This document shows, piece after piece, positions 10,401-22,329 of a DNA stretch of 34,577 nt (positions within the stretch are counted from its first letter, which is position 1; the number at the start of each line of letters is the position of its first letter). The translations under genes were made by a program, and so were the position numbers. Origin of the DNA: Porogramme epimiltina (lineage: Eukaryota; Basidiomycota; Agaricomycetes; Polyporales; Polyporaceae); NCBI GenBank assembly GCA_900155495.1, contig FTLJ01000516.1, forward strand, positions 1-34,577, in the 5' to 3' direction. The notes under the pieces are model-generated. The model did no database searches, was not told where the DNA came from, and worked only from the letters and a program-made list of their open reading frames with translations.

Positions 10401-11462
10401 CTAAGAAGTGTCGATGTCTTCATATTCATCATCTACTCCGAGGTACTTTCGTATATCAGCCACCTCGACGACGTTCTGACGCGTAACGTGCGACAGTAAC
10501 ACCAGGTAATTGTCTATCGCCACTTCAGCTCATTTGGAACTTAGATCAAATGCGATGCTCACCTGTCCAGCGCGCGGCGGCTTCCTTAGCTAGGATTACT
10601 GCGCGCTTCTTCTCTTCTATCTTCGCGGGGTCGCACGCTCCGTACGCGGCAAGCTCGGTTTCTAACTGTGCATGCTCCTTCTTCAGGGCGGAGAGCTCCT
10701 CCAGCTGAGTGGCGCGTGCATCCTGTGACGCAATTCGGGTTGGCCGTGGACTTAACTGAGTTATACCGACGCTTACACTTTCTTGTCGTGACATCTTCTC
10801 TATCTCGACTGCAGCCTTCAGCTCTTCTACTTGCCCTTGGAGGGTGCTCTGCTGTTCTTTAATAGCAGCGAGTCGGTTTTGCATCTACGAAATGTCAGCA
10901 AGGGATATAGCAGCAGTAGGCCAGACTTACGATAGCCCCACGTTGCGACGGGAAGCTCCAAAAGACTGCATGTACCCGCATACAGTCAACAAGGGACATT
11001 GATCAGATAGTTGGAAAGCGACGTACAATTCGACGAGCCAATCTTGTCCATTTGAACTAGCCCATCGTCCACGAGGGACTGCAAAACCTCCTTCACGGAC
11101 TGCGAGACTGGCACGAACAAACATGTTCCACGCGATACACAAGGTAAACGCGCCGAAGCTCACCGATTCCTTTCATCTTCGGTCCCATTTTTTCGAGTTC
11201 CTTGAGCTGTGCAGCGTGAGGGGTCGGCGGTGTGCCATGCGTGGTCAAAATATGCAAACCTGGAAGAAGTCTTTCTGCATGACCGGTGCTGCTCTATGAG
11301 AACGGTGGTTATGTATAGCTAGATGGATCATGACTGACCGTTTCATGGAATATTTCCAGCAGCTTGACGCGTTTCTCTTCCGCAGATAATCCTCGAGGTG
11401 CCTAGCGAAGGGTATCAGAATTACAAGAGCATATAGGGTAGCATATAGTCCGTCCTCACCAT
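10401..11462 (-). CDS. MND1: MND1 meiotic recombination coiled-coil protein
   Basis: Mnd1 pairs with Hop2 to stimulate Dmc1/Rad51 strand exchange between homologous chromosomes in meiosis. Nine coding exons join to about 206 residues, the usual family size. The first coding exon is only ATG (11460-11462), followed directly by gtgagg. The second starts APRGLSAEEKRVKLLEIFHET. Then come KDFFQ, LKELEKMGPKMKGI and SQSVKEVLQSLVDDGLV, which form the winged-helix DNA-binding domain, and SSNFFWSFPSQRGAI. A coiled coil follows (MQNRLAAIKEQQSTLQGQ, VEELKAAVEIEK). The hallmark block is YGACDPAKIEEKKRAV...AKEAAARWTDNY, and the C-terminus is DIRKYLGVDDEYEDIDTS before TAG. One intron (donor GTGTAAGCG region near 10765) is a multiple of three and open, so it could be mistaken for coding sequence. 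Confidence 0.93.
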
Positions 11463-12408
11463 TGTACTAGTGTATGCGCACGGAGGTTGTGGAAGTGCGA
11501 AGCAATGGCGAGAAGACCGCAAGACTGGCCGGCCGCGGGAGCAAAGCCGCCGGGGCGTGCGGCTTCTCGAAGCCTGGGGCAGAAAGTCAATGCACGCCCG
11601 CCAGACCGACACCTGCCGCGCGCGATCTCGGATCGGGATTGCCGCGGCCGGCCTAAAGCTAAAAACCTCGCCAACTCAAAACGTTCGGCGCGGCGCCCCC
11701 GCACACGCCCACCTTCGGATTCGGCCCTGGACCGTCGGCGCGCACGCGAGACGAATGGCCGCCGCACGCACGTGCGGATAAAGGACGCATGCGAGGATTA
11801 ATAGGCAAAACGTGGTTTACATGTACATGAGCCACCGACGAGAGACACGACGAAAGGCAGAAAAGGTGGATGGGCACACTGAGAGCGATGCGGGTGGGAT
11901 AAGGAGGGAAGGTGGTGCAGGTGGAGAATGCGGGGTGCAGGAAGGAGGGCTGGGGAGTTCCAATTACGCGATTATGGCAACGTCTGTCGACGGATGCACG
12001 AACGGGAAGGTGCAGAGCGATGTGGTCAGCGGACACCAGCCCGCTACGCGTGAGGGATAGGGACCAGTGCGGAACGAGTGGGGGACGAAGTTCGGTAAAT
12101 ATAGACAGCAATGGAGGCGGGAGGACTGCAAGTACAACGGATGGAGAGCGAGAGCGAGACGGCGCAGGGCGGGCGAGGGCGAGTGTCCAGGACGACGATG
12201 GAGCGAGCGAAGTGTCCAAGGAGCGGAAAAGAATGGTTGGATGCTGGCACAACGAGTGGATGACACTACGCGGGGCGGAGGACGCCGCAGCACGACGACT
12301 CTCCATTTTGCATTAGGTTGATGTGTTAAGGGGTCGGATCGAGGGAATGCATGGTGTGCGGGGGGGGTGCTACATATGCAACATGTGCCAACACCTTCGT
12401 AGGACCGA
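11463..12408. other. Intergenic between MND1 (5') and the 1,074-residue gene (3')
   Basis: Both neighbours are on the minus strand. The stretch contains the MND1 promoter side (GC-rich, 11470-11760) and the probable 3' UTR of the downstream-numbered gene. Long open frames on both strands are compositional; none has a domain. Confidence 0.4.
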
Positions 12409-15400
12409 CTACCGCAGGACCTCAAGGCGCTGGCCGCTGGACGGGTAGCGGTAGGCCACAAACTCGGGATCTTGGTCGACGAGCTCTGCAATGTTCCTGG
12501 ATGTGGTCGACGCCCGCGGCGGGTTGCTGCTATGCGCCGAACCCGGTCCGGTCCAGCTCTGCTCATCCCCGCGCTGATCCGATGCAGACGAGCGGTACGG
12601 GTTGTAGTCGATCGGCTCCATGGACCCGTTGGAGACGCTCGCGGCGAACACCTGTGAGTCCCTAGACATCTCCGAGGACTTCTTGCCGAAGAGGGACGAC
12701 AGGCCGAACCTGCTCCGCCTCTGCTTCGGCTTGGACGGCGTCGTGAGTGACCGCTTGCCGGCCTGTGCAGGTCCCCACTGGGACAACGACGGGCTCGACG
12801 CGCCGAACTCGGCGTACTTCTCCTCTGCGAGGAAAGGCGGGACGTTGGGCGTGACTCTCCGTCCAGGCAAGCTCTGCACGGCAGGATGAGGTGTGGAAGC
12901 CATGCCGCCGAATGACTGCCTTCGCGTTTCCATGGTACGGAACGGCGCTTGAGGGGGCACGAGACCGCGTGCTATGGGAGTGGGGGACGAGGGAGGCTGA
13001 AGAAGGTCATACATCGTCTGGGGGCGGAGCTCCGGCATGGGATGGCTGGGGAACTCGACCGCAGAATCGCCCGGAAGAGGTGGAAGGGACTTGTCGCGGC
13101 GCATCACGACTGCGGATTGCGGCCTAGTGCCCGGCGTGGCTGGCCCGAGGCTGGACAGCGTCCTGGACGAACTGTGCGTGGTTCTCCCGCGCGGATCGAC
13201 CTCCGCGTTGTCGTTGGACGAGCCGAGGTCGAATGTGGATATCCGGTTGTCCGCCACCACTTCCGGAATTGCGCAATCCTTCATCATGTCACCACTCAAC
13301 TCCCTCTCGGGCCCAGGGTAGCGGGACGACGTTGGGGATGGCAGCGCACTGGACGGCGCGGTTGGTGGAGAGGGTGCCCATTGAGAGAATTGGTTAGGCG
13401 AGACGGACGATAGCAGCGACGGGGTAGAGACGTGCCGTCTGGATCCACCGCCCTCGCGATCCACAAGGTAAGATAGGGGAGGTGGCGGCGCCAGGGGCAA
13501 ATCGTCCTCATGTTTATCGACAGAGCGAGATTGGCTGTTGCCCTTCGAGGAGCCCTTAGACGTGCCGGTGACCAACTTCCAAATCTTCTTCAACCCGTTC
13601 TTCTTCTTTGTCGTGGCCGGCGTGACCGGTGCGTCTGGTTCGGGAGACATCAATGTGCGCGGCCACGACTGGGAAGCCCGAAGGGTTGGTGCGTTGCTGC
13701 TAATATCGACAGCAGAAGGGTGTGCAGCGAAGTACTGTTGTTCTTGTTGCAGCGCCACGCTAAATCAACATATCCGTTAGCACTCATATTAGGTTCCAGG
13801 ATATATGCACGCACTGCATGTCGATCATGCTCCCTGAAGGCGCCATGCTATCTCTGCTCTGCCACGCAGAGCTCAAGTTCTTGAACCCAAAGAAGCGTGA
13901 ACGCCTGGGAGACGCCGCCGAACCAACGCTCATCATGTCCGAGAATGACGCCTGCGACTGGGCGCGTAGAAGGCGTTCCCCGCCAGTGACGACGCTGCTC
14001 GGCCTCGGAGAGAAGGACTGCGAGTAGCGCGAGTCGCGTGCGTTGGAGAAGAAGCCGCTGTCCACCTGAGGGAGAGGGCTGGCGAGCGGCACCGAGTAGA
14101 CCGATGCAACGTCGGCTGCCGAGCGGGAGCTTCTCGAAGTCTTGCGCGCGCGGCTCCTGTCCCGCCTCTCTTCTTTGCGTCTGCGCTCTCGCTCTTCCCG
14201 TTCCTCACGGCGGATATCCACGTGCTCAACAATCATGCCGTTTTCCAGCAACGTGACCTCCCGGGAGTGGCCTTGAGCCGGTCCGCTCGTGGACTGTGAG
14301 GGCAGCCTAGGTGATCTGATGCGCAGGGCGCCGGAGTCGTCTGTCGGCTGCGAGCTGCTGCCGAGCTCGTAGGCAGAGCGCCGGAGCTGGCTGAACGTGT
14401 CCCTCATCTTCTCATCGAGCATGCGAGACTCGCGCAGCGCCCGTGCACGGGCTAGGGCATCTGCCTCGAGGAGGGAACGTTGTGCCTTGACGTACTGGTC
14501 CAGCGTCTGTTGGCGGGACGACGGCTCTTTGGGGTTCTATCTATGTGTGAGCACAGTGCGGGGGAGACGGGATGACGGGACTTACGATGCTCAGCCAAAA
14601 CTTCAAGTTTTCCTCTGTGAGCCGTCCACCTTTGGCCCGAGGTCGCGAATGTGCGTCCGAAGACGCTTGACCGGTAGCCTCTTCTTCCACCTCCCGTCGG
14701 CACAGTTCATCGTACATGATGTCGCTCTCCCGGTCCCACACACCTGGACTCGTGACGTCGACGTCGGCCATGTCCTGGTCCCGCATCGCACACTCCACGC
14801 AAACTTCCTCTTTCGGAACTTGCGCTGGCGAGAACGAAGGCTGCATGGCAGGGGCAGTGGAGGGGGTGATGTAAGTGGGGTGCTGTGCGTATGCTCGGGG
14901 GTTGGAAGATATGGGGATTTGCATGGCCGACGGGTTGTAAGTTGGCCCTGCGGAAAGCGGTACGATAGGAGGCATGGCTGATGAACTGGAAGGAGCACCG
15001 ATGCCAGCAGCGGGAAGCGATGGATGTCGAGGGGCAGGGGCGGCAGCCGGTGATAGCAAAGGTGTGGCCGGCAACGCGCTATGCGGCGGGGACATGTCGG
15101 CATTGCGGGGCGTGGAAGGATCCCCGCCGGCAGAATCAAGTTGATTGCCTGTGGGCTGGATGCTTGATGGCCGGGGGACAAGGTCGGGGGACATAGGAAG
15201 GGGAACCATGGCTGCCCTCGCAGCGTCTGCAACCGCATTGTCTAAAGGACCGCTAGTTGCCCCTTCTTCCAGCGGTAAGGAGTCGGCGTGGGGAATACCT
15301 GAGGACATTGTCACATCCTCGACAGGGGAGCGAAACTGGGCCTCGAGAAGCGCATCGGGAGGGGTGCGTTGTGACGGATTCCAGTCGTCGACGGGCTCTA

Positions 15401-15737
15401 GTGTGATATTCTCACCCAACCAGGCTTTTTGAGGGGGAGAGGTCCCAGGGGCGAAGGCCTTCTCGTAACTTGCGCGGTGGGCTGAAGTCATTCCCGCGTC
15501 GAGGGCAGGGTCGGAGCCAACGGATGTACGGGGGAGGGGTGCAGGGGCAGGGGGAGACTTGGGGGTGGCTAAACTTGGATAGCGATCGTCTCGAAGGTCT
15601 AGGTCGGTCAAGGCGAGCCGTTGAGAGTAGCTGGTGGAATGGGAGTGTGTATGGGGATGTGCATTAGGAGAAACGAGCCCCATGGAGACGTCGTTGTGTG
15701 GGGTACTCGGGTCGGGGAAATGTACAGCGGTCGCCAT
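12409..15737 (-). CDS. Large low-complexity protein of unknown function
   Basis: Three exons (15737-14586, 14536-13815, 13759-12409) join in frame to 1,074 codons. The protein is mostly Ser/Pro/Ala-rich and probably disordered. Conserved-looking islands stand out: KEEVCVECAMRDQDMADVDV with two cysteines, GVWDRESDIMYDELCRRE, and LTEENLKFWLSINPKEPSSR followed by QTLDQYVKAQRSLLEADA. There is also a charged helix (RREEREERERRRKEERRD) and basic patches such as SRFGLSSLFGKKS and KKNGLKKIWKLVTGT. The C-terminus, DQDPEFVAYRYPSSGQR, may be another short motif. The repeated short basic-aromatic patches next to many SP/TP sites would suit a phosphorylated scaffold at a membrane or polarity site, but that is inference. 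The start at 15737 (MATAVHFPDPS) is preferred over an upstream ATG at 16115, whose leader looks untranslated. I do not recognise the family by name. Confidence 0.75.
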
Positions 15738-16303
15738 GTCTGCCGTGAGCCCGAGGAGGGGAGACGGCCTTGGCTGGTCGACGGGAGAGTATGAGGTGGC
15801 CGGTGGGGGTGAGGGGTGTGAACGGAGGCGGAGAAGAGAGGCCGGTTCTGGGCTATATGGAACTCTTGCTGTGCCACAAAGTACGAGCTCACCCGCTGCA
15901 CGTGACAAGCCCTGTTCCGGTCCACACCGTCGCTGAAGGCAATTTGGCAGACTAAATGTTGGGCAGGCGCGGCGAACGAGAGGTGCAGTGGAGACTTGGT
16001 GCGGGGCTAGAGACAGCCCAGGAAGAGAGGCAGGCGCACATGCTCTCGTCACTCCGCACGGGTTTCCCTCGGCAAACACCGCCAGCATCAATGGTCTCAG
16101 TTCCGGAGCCGCCAATGTCTGACCCTCAAGCCCTTTAGTCCCTCTCAGATATCTTCTATCTACTTCTACTACATGCCCTCAGTTTTGGTACCATTTCAAC
16201 GGAACCAGTGTCGTCACGCTGAGCCACGGGAGCATCCTAATGAATTCCACAGCTCATAGAATATGACAAAAGCGCTCTCTACTAAGCCTATCTATGAACT
16301 CCG
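15738..16303. other. Intergenic, 5' flank of the 1,074-residue gene
   Basis: A long open leader runs upstream of the chosen ATG but reads like translated 5' UTR, rich in Pro and Arg without motifs. It also contains the 3' flank of the complex I gene. No RNA gene or repeat is seen. Confidence 0.4.
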
Positions 16304-17400
<1,097 letters not shown>

Positions 17401-18461
17401 GGTGGAGGGAGGGACGGAGACTCAGACGGAGCTCACCGTCAGTGACGATGAGCGTAGGTTGTTTGCTAAGCGCGCGCTCTGATTGGCCAGAGAGGCCCGT
17501 CCCTCCTCCGGGCGTTTCCGGGGCCCCGACTGCCGAGGCGCGCTTTTAGCGCCACCAATCCTGATTCCTCACTCCGTTCAGGTTTGAACAGAAGCTACAC
17601 TTAGTGGTCGATTAAAGGTCGCCCGTGGTGGGCTCAAAAACAATTGTGGGTGATATTTTCACGTCTATACCATCTGGAGACTGGCTAAACCATGATTAAC
17701 AGATTACACACGACATTGGAACTTTAGATGTCTAGCTAGTATCTCAGACCCAATCCTTTACGTATTGGGTGTATCGAGTTCTATCATGCATCGACCAAAA
17801 GAGAATTTGAGTATCTTCAAGAGTGCTATGCGAAGCACTATAGTGTTGATACATCAGGTGTTGTCAAGTTGCATCTCACATAGCCCCAGAGCTTATTGCC
17901 CCTATATGCGATGCGGACCACTACAAACTCGCTGCTGCGAACCTTCTTACCTTTGTATTAGAGGTTCTTCAGCTGCCGCGCGCCATCGCGTATCCATATT
18001 CCCCGTCGACCTTCAAATATGCCGAGGCGATCTGCCCGTGCAGACAGATCGTTGCGTTCCGAACACCAGCAACGACCGCAAGGCTCCACCGCCAATCCTC
18101 GGAGTCGAGGCGCCACTACTCCTTTTGGACCAGAATGAACACTGCGCTCTGTCACTCCCGTGGCCTTCGCACCCGAAAGTGCTCGTTGCACGGTTACAGG
18201 CGCATCGAGCCTACATTGCCTACCCGAGACGCCGCTCCAAGCTATGCGTCGGGCTACCCGCACACTCGCCGCATTCGAGGTCACGACGTCGGGAGCTCAT
18301 CTCTGAGCGACTCGATCTGGCGTCGTGCTCACATATAAAAGACGATGAGGGCGACCCTCATCCTGCATCCTTCCAGGAGTCTTCCAGCTTACCTGCCAAC
18401 CTCCTCATAGGACCTTTTCTTCTTGCTCTTCGCCTTTCTCCACCACCCTCTTTCTTCAAAC
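17401..18461. promoter_or_regulatory. Divergent promoter between complex I PSST and secreted protein copy 1
   Basis: The two start codons face away from each other across 1,061 bases. Near the complex I side is GATTGGC (inverted CCAAT box, ATTGG at 17482-17486) set in a GC-rich block. Near the secreted-protein side is a TATA box at 18334-18340, followed by a CT-rich leader just before the ATG. The same upstream DNA is recognisable in all four tandem units but its reading frames are broken differently in each. The long plus-strand open frame in this copy is therefore not a conserved gene. Confidence 0.7.
18334..18340 (+). promoter_or_regulatory. TATA box, secreted protein copy 1
   Basis: TATAAAA in the context CACATATAAAAGA, 122 bases before the ATG, followed by a CT-rich leader typical of strongly expressed fungal genes. 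Confidence 0.8.
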
Positions 18462-19375
18462 ATGTTCTCCCGCGCATTCTTCGCCCTCGCTCTCTCCACC
18501 GCGGCCCTCGCCGCTTCTATGTTCCCCAGTGGCGGCCTCGTTGGCCGCGACGACGGACCTCAGGGCGACGCTGACCTCCTCTCGTCCTGCCCCGGCGGTC
18601 CCGGCTCCTCCGACCTCGAGCGGGCCGACAGGTGCACCCTCGTATGCAGCTTCTCCTAGTAGTCTCCTCCCAATCCGTCACTCATGATCTCCACCAACAG
18701 ATCAACATCGTTAACAACCCCGACGTTCGCCTCTGGAGCATCCTCGGCGACCCCCAGCTTAAGTCCGCCCTTTCCCTCGTCCTCTTATATTTACCTCTTC
18801 GAGCTGATCACATACAACTCCCAGCTGCGGCGGTGCCACCGAAGACGTCTCCGTCTCTCTCGGAGGCTCGACCGAAGTCTCGCAGAGCGTCACCGCGAGC
18901 GCAAATATCGGCTTCGACCTCGACGGGCTCAGCATTGGTGGTGGCGTCGAGACCTCGTCCTCGACGACCACGACCGAGTCCAAGACGATCACCTACTCGA
19001 TCCCTCCCGGCAAGCAGGCCGTCTACGTCGCCGGCGTCGCGTACACCTCCCAGACGGGCAACATCCAGGTCAACTATGGCGACCGCCAGTTCGGGCACTA
19101 CATCGTGCGTGCTCAGGCTCTTAGTCTTGGTCGGGAGCGGAATGCTATGGCGCTGACGCGTGGACGGACTTGTTTTGCAGTGGTACACGGGCGCAACCGT
19201 CACCCGCCTCACGCCCAACCCCAATGATGTCGAGTACGACGTGCACGAGAGCGATTGCGGTACGTCGATCACTCTTCCTATACTCCACTACACACTAATA
19301 GTCGCACCGTATTTTCTCGCCTCAGGCACTGATCCCACGAACCTCAACGACTTCATCGTTTCGAGGAGCATTTGA
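18462..19375 (+). CDS. Small secreted beta-rich protein, copy 1 (short C-terminus)
   Basis: Five exons (18462-18641, 18701-18762, 18825-19104, 19181-19259, 19326-19375) encode 216 residues. Residues 1-18 (MFSRAFFALALSTAALAA) are a clear signal peptide, followed by GLVGRDDGPQGDADLLSSC. The mature chain keeps four cysteines (LSSC, DRC, NCGG, SDCG), enough for two disulfides. Residues 89-138 alternate polar and hydrophobic positions and include the Gly-rich LSIGGGVE and a run of Ser/Thr. Then come IPPGKQAVYVAG and TGNIQVNYGDRQFGHY, and exon 4 gives WYTGATVTRLTP. The pattern of Ser/Thr-rich strands before an IPPGK turn recalls the pore-forming module of aerolysin/ETX-MTX2-type folds, but that is only a structural guess. 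Unlike copies 2-4, a stop follows soon after SDCGTDPTNL, so the hydrophobic tail is missing. Confidence 0.85.
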
Positions 19376-19878
19376 GTGGCCCTTAAAGTCGAGCACAGTC
19401 GTTCAGAGTGTTTTTGTGAAGTCTGGCTCTGGGCGACGTATATATTCCCTTGTCCTTATTTCTTTGCGTTGCCTACTGTAATCGTGTTAATTGTGATTAG
19501 GTTTCATCTCTCCTGAATTTGGCCTGCAAACAACTCTGCCGCACCATTGCCGATTGGTGTAGCAGCCATGAACAGCAGGGATCAACACTGAGACCATAGA
19601 CATCGCTTCAACTGAAGTAGCGCCAGATTCTGGTACATTCACATCGTTCTCCTGTCCCTCTCCCTGAATCACATCTAGAATCGCTCTCATAGAATCTTCT
19701 TCAAGATCCCAGCCTTGACCTCCCCTAATACAACATCGATCAACCCTGGGGCTCGGCTCATAGTCATCCATCATGAGCTGGCATCGGATTCCGGTGTGCA
19801 ATCGTCCCCCTGCCCCTCCCTGAGACCCTAGCCGCAGAAGATCGTTCGTTCATGTGATTCAATATTAAAACGGCGCAC

Positions 19879-19910
19879 GTACCCGCCGCGTTGAAGATGG
19901 AGGGCGCCAC
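19879..19910 (-). pseudogene. Relic of complex I exon 1 in unit 2, start lost
   Basis: Matches exon 1 of the functional gene (17369-17400) at 26 of 32 positions by eye. The start codon reads GTG instead of ATG; the donor GT is kept. No later complex I exons follow. Confidence 0.85.
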
Positions 19911-20796
19911 GGTGGGAGGAGAGACAAAGAGTCAGACGGAGCTCACTGTCAGTGATGATTCAGAGCGGAGGTTGTTTGGCCCATCCCTCCCCCGGGCCGC
20001 GTTTCCGGGGTCCCAATCGTCCCACTTTCAATAGCGCCACCAACCTTGGTCACTCACCACGTTCAGGTTCGAACCGCCGCAGCCACGTTTCGTGGCCAAC
20101 TCGGTGGACTGAAGGTCGCCCGTGGTGGGCTCAGAAATAATTGTGGGTATTCTTTGTGCCGCTGCCAGCTGAAGAGTAGCTAACCCACGATTAATAGATT
20201 ACAGGAGACATTGGACCTAGGCATCTCGGGCACTACCCTTTACGTATCGGATGAAATCTAGCTCCATCATACCAACCACCGAAGAAAAAATCACATCTTC
20301 GAATGTGGCATGTAAAGCACCACAGTGCTGACACATCGGGTCTTTTCGGGTTGCATCTCACATAAACCTAGAGTTTATCGCCCCTATATGCGGTGCGTAC
20401 CTCGGTAAACCCGCTGCTCTGAGCCTTCTTACCTTCGCATTCGAGGTTCTGTGGTCACCGCGCACCGCTACGTACCCGTATTCCCTGTCATCCCCTTCGG
20501 CCTTCTGCCCGGGCAGACAGATCGTTGCTCCCCGAACATCATCGGCGATAACCACAACCACCATCGGTCCTATTAGCCAGAGTTCTACCACCCCTATTGG
20601 ATCAGACGGAGAAGAAAACGGGTACTGCCATTCGCGCGGCTATCCCGCCCGAGAGTGTTCGTTGCACAGATGTGGGTGCCTGGAACTTACATTGCCCACT
20701 TTAAACGCCGCGTCAGGCCACCATATACTTGCCGCGTTCGAATTCACGACGCCGGAGGCTCGTCTCTGGGCGGCTCGGTCTGGCGCCGTGCTTGCG

Positions 20797-20803
20797 TATA
20801 ATA
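20797..20803 (+). promoter_or_regulatory. Weakened TATA box, secreted protein copy 2
   Basis: The equivalent position reads TATAATA instead of TATAAAA, 122 bases before the ATG. The change may alter expression relative to the other copies. Confidence 0.65.
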
Positions 20804-20924
20804 GATGGTGAGGGCTACTCTTGTTCTGCGTCCTCCCAGGAGTCTTCCAGCTCACCTGTCAATCTCCTCATAGGAACTCTTTCCCTTGCTCGTCGCCTTT
20901 CTGCGCTACGCTCTTTCTTTAGAC

Positions 20925-21951
20925 ATGTTCTCCCGCACATTCTTCACCCTCGCCCTGTCCAGCCTGGCCCTCGCCGCCTCTATGCTCCCCAGCGACGGCC
21001 TCGTCGGCCGCGACGACGGAGTCCCGAGCGACGCTGACCTCCTCTCGTCCTGTCCCGGTAGTAACGGTTCCTATTACCTCCTGAGGGCTGACAGGTGCAC
21101 TCTGGTACACAACCTCTCTCAACGGCCTTTACCCTGCCCACCGCTCACATTCTCCGCCGATAGATCAACATCTTTAGCGTCTACGACGTTCACCTCTTCA
21201 GCATTCTCGGCGAAATCCAGCGCAAGTCCGCCTTTTCCCTCGCCCTCTCGTAGTTACCTCTTCAAGCTTACCATATACAACAACTCACAGCTGCGGCAGC
21301 GCCACCGAAGACATCGAGTACACCTTCAGCGGCTCGACCGAAGTCTCGCAGAGCACGACCACGAGCGTAGACATCGGCTTCGACTTCCACGGGGTCAGCA
21401 TCGGTGGCGGCATCGAGTACCAGCACAACACCACGACGATCACGTCGAATTCGATCACGTACAAGATCCCTCCCGGCAAGCAGGCCGTCTACGTCGCCAA
21501 CGTCACGTACACCTCTCAGACGGGCAACATCCAGGTCAACTATGGCAACCCCCAGTGGGGGCATTACGTCGTGCGTGCTTTTGGTTTTGGTCGGGAGCGG
21601 GGTGCTGGGTGCTGACACGCGAACGGACTTGGTTTGCAGTGGTACACGCAGGGGACCGTCACCCGCCTCACGCCCCACCCCGATGAAGTCGAGTATGACG
21701 TGAAGGAGAGCGACTGTGGTGCGTTGATCTCCCCTCCTATAATCCACCACGTGCTAAAAGACGCCTGGTATACACTCTCCCTAGACACTGATCCCACTGC
21801 GAACCTGAATCTCACTAGCTCCACCGACTCGAAGAGTGCTTTCGTAGCTTCTGGCCCTGAAGTCGAGTACGGCTGTTCTGGGTATATTTGCGGAATCTGG
21901 ATTTGTGCGACGGGTTTTTTCCTCCTACTTAGGGGTGGCTACTCTAATTGA
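20925..21951 (+). CDS. Small secreted beta-rich protein, copy 2
   Basis: Five exons (20925-21104, 21164-21225, 21291-21570, 21640-21718, 21785-21951) encode 255 residues. Exons 1-4 have exactly the same lengths as in copy 1. Signal peptide MFSRTFFTLALSSLALAAS, then the DDG..SDADLLSSC segment and four conserved cysteines. The central part is the most diverged (SIGGGIEYQHNTTTIT replacing the Ser/Thr run), but IPPGKQAVYVAN and TGNIQVNYGN are kept. After SDC the chain continues through a Ser/Thr-rich linker into a Cys/Trp-containing hydrophobic tail (YICGIWICATGFFLLL) ending RGGYSN. This tail could be a membrane or GPI-attachment signal. All splice sites are intact, so the gene looks functional despite divergence. 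Confidence 0.83.
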
Positions 21952-22305
21952 TATTCAGTTTCATCTCTGCTGAAGCCAGCGTTCAAACAATCCTACCGCA
22001 CGATCGCCGACACCAAGACTCAATTCATAGACATCGCTTATGGACTGGCACCGAATTCCGGTGCATTCTCACCGTTCCCCTACCCCTTCCAGAAGCCCTG
22101 GCAGCGTAACCTCGTTTATTTTCATGTGATCCGGCGTGAGAACAATACAATATGGATTCATCCCGGGGCTCAGCGCTCCTGAGCCCATAGTCATCGATTA
22201 TGAGCTAGCATCGGATTCCAGTACAGTCGTCTCCCTGCCCCTCCCAGAAACCCTAGCTGCAGAACATCTTTCGTATACATGTGATTCGGTATCAGCACAG
22301 TGAAA

Positions 22306-22329
22306 GTATGCGCCCCGTTAGAGCGACAT
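22306..22329 (-). pseudogene. Relic of complex I exon 1 in unit 3, deleted and stopped
   Basis: Keeps the ATG (22327-22329 on the reverse strand) and first codons, but an internal deletion of 8 bases puts TAA as the fourth codon. The flanking promoter block with GATTGGCC is retained, so transcription could still start here. Confidence 0.8.

Larger units (their letters stand above)
19871..22289. repeat. Tandem unit 2 (about 2,419 bases)
   Basis: Starts with CGGCGCACGTAC, matching GAGCGCACGTAC of unit 1. It has lost the CCAAT box segment near the complex I relic but keeps the rest of the landmark order. It is the most diverged of the four in the secreted-protein coding region. Confidence 0.88.

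Noticed and set aside
11659..12566. Open frames of about 200 codons on the minus strand between MND1 and the large gene
   Set aside because: No conserved motif, and they overlap the expected 3' UTR and the start of the next gene's terminal exon in other frames.
15738..16115. Upstream extension of the 1,074-residue protein from an ATG at 16115
   Set aside because: The 126-codon leader lacks motifs and reads like 5' UTR; the ATG at 15737 opens the sequence that looks conserved in style with the rest.
17765..18461. Long plus-strand open frame upstream of secreted protein copy 1
   Set aside because: The equivalent regions of units 2-4 have stops and frameshifts in every frame while DNA landmarks are conserved, so it is promoter DNA, not a gene.
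20060..20085. GGTTCGAACC, resembling a tRNA T-loop
   Set aside because: No acceptor stem, D arm or anticodon arm can be formed around it, and the equivalent sites in other units are degraded without any pattern.
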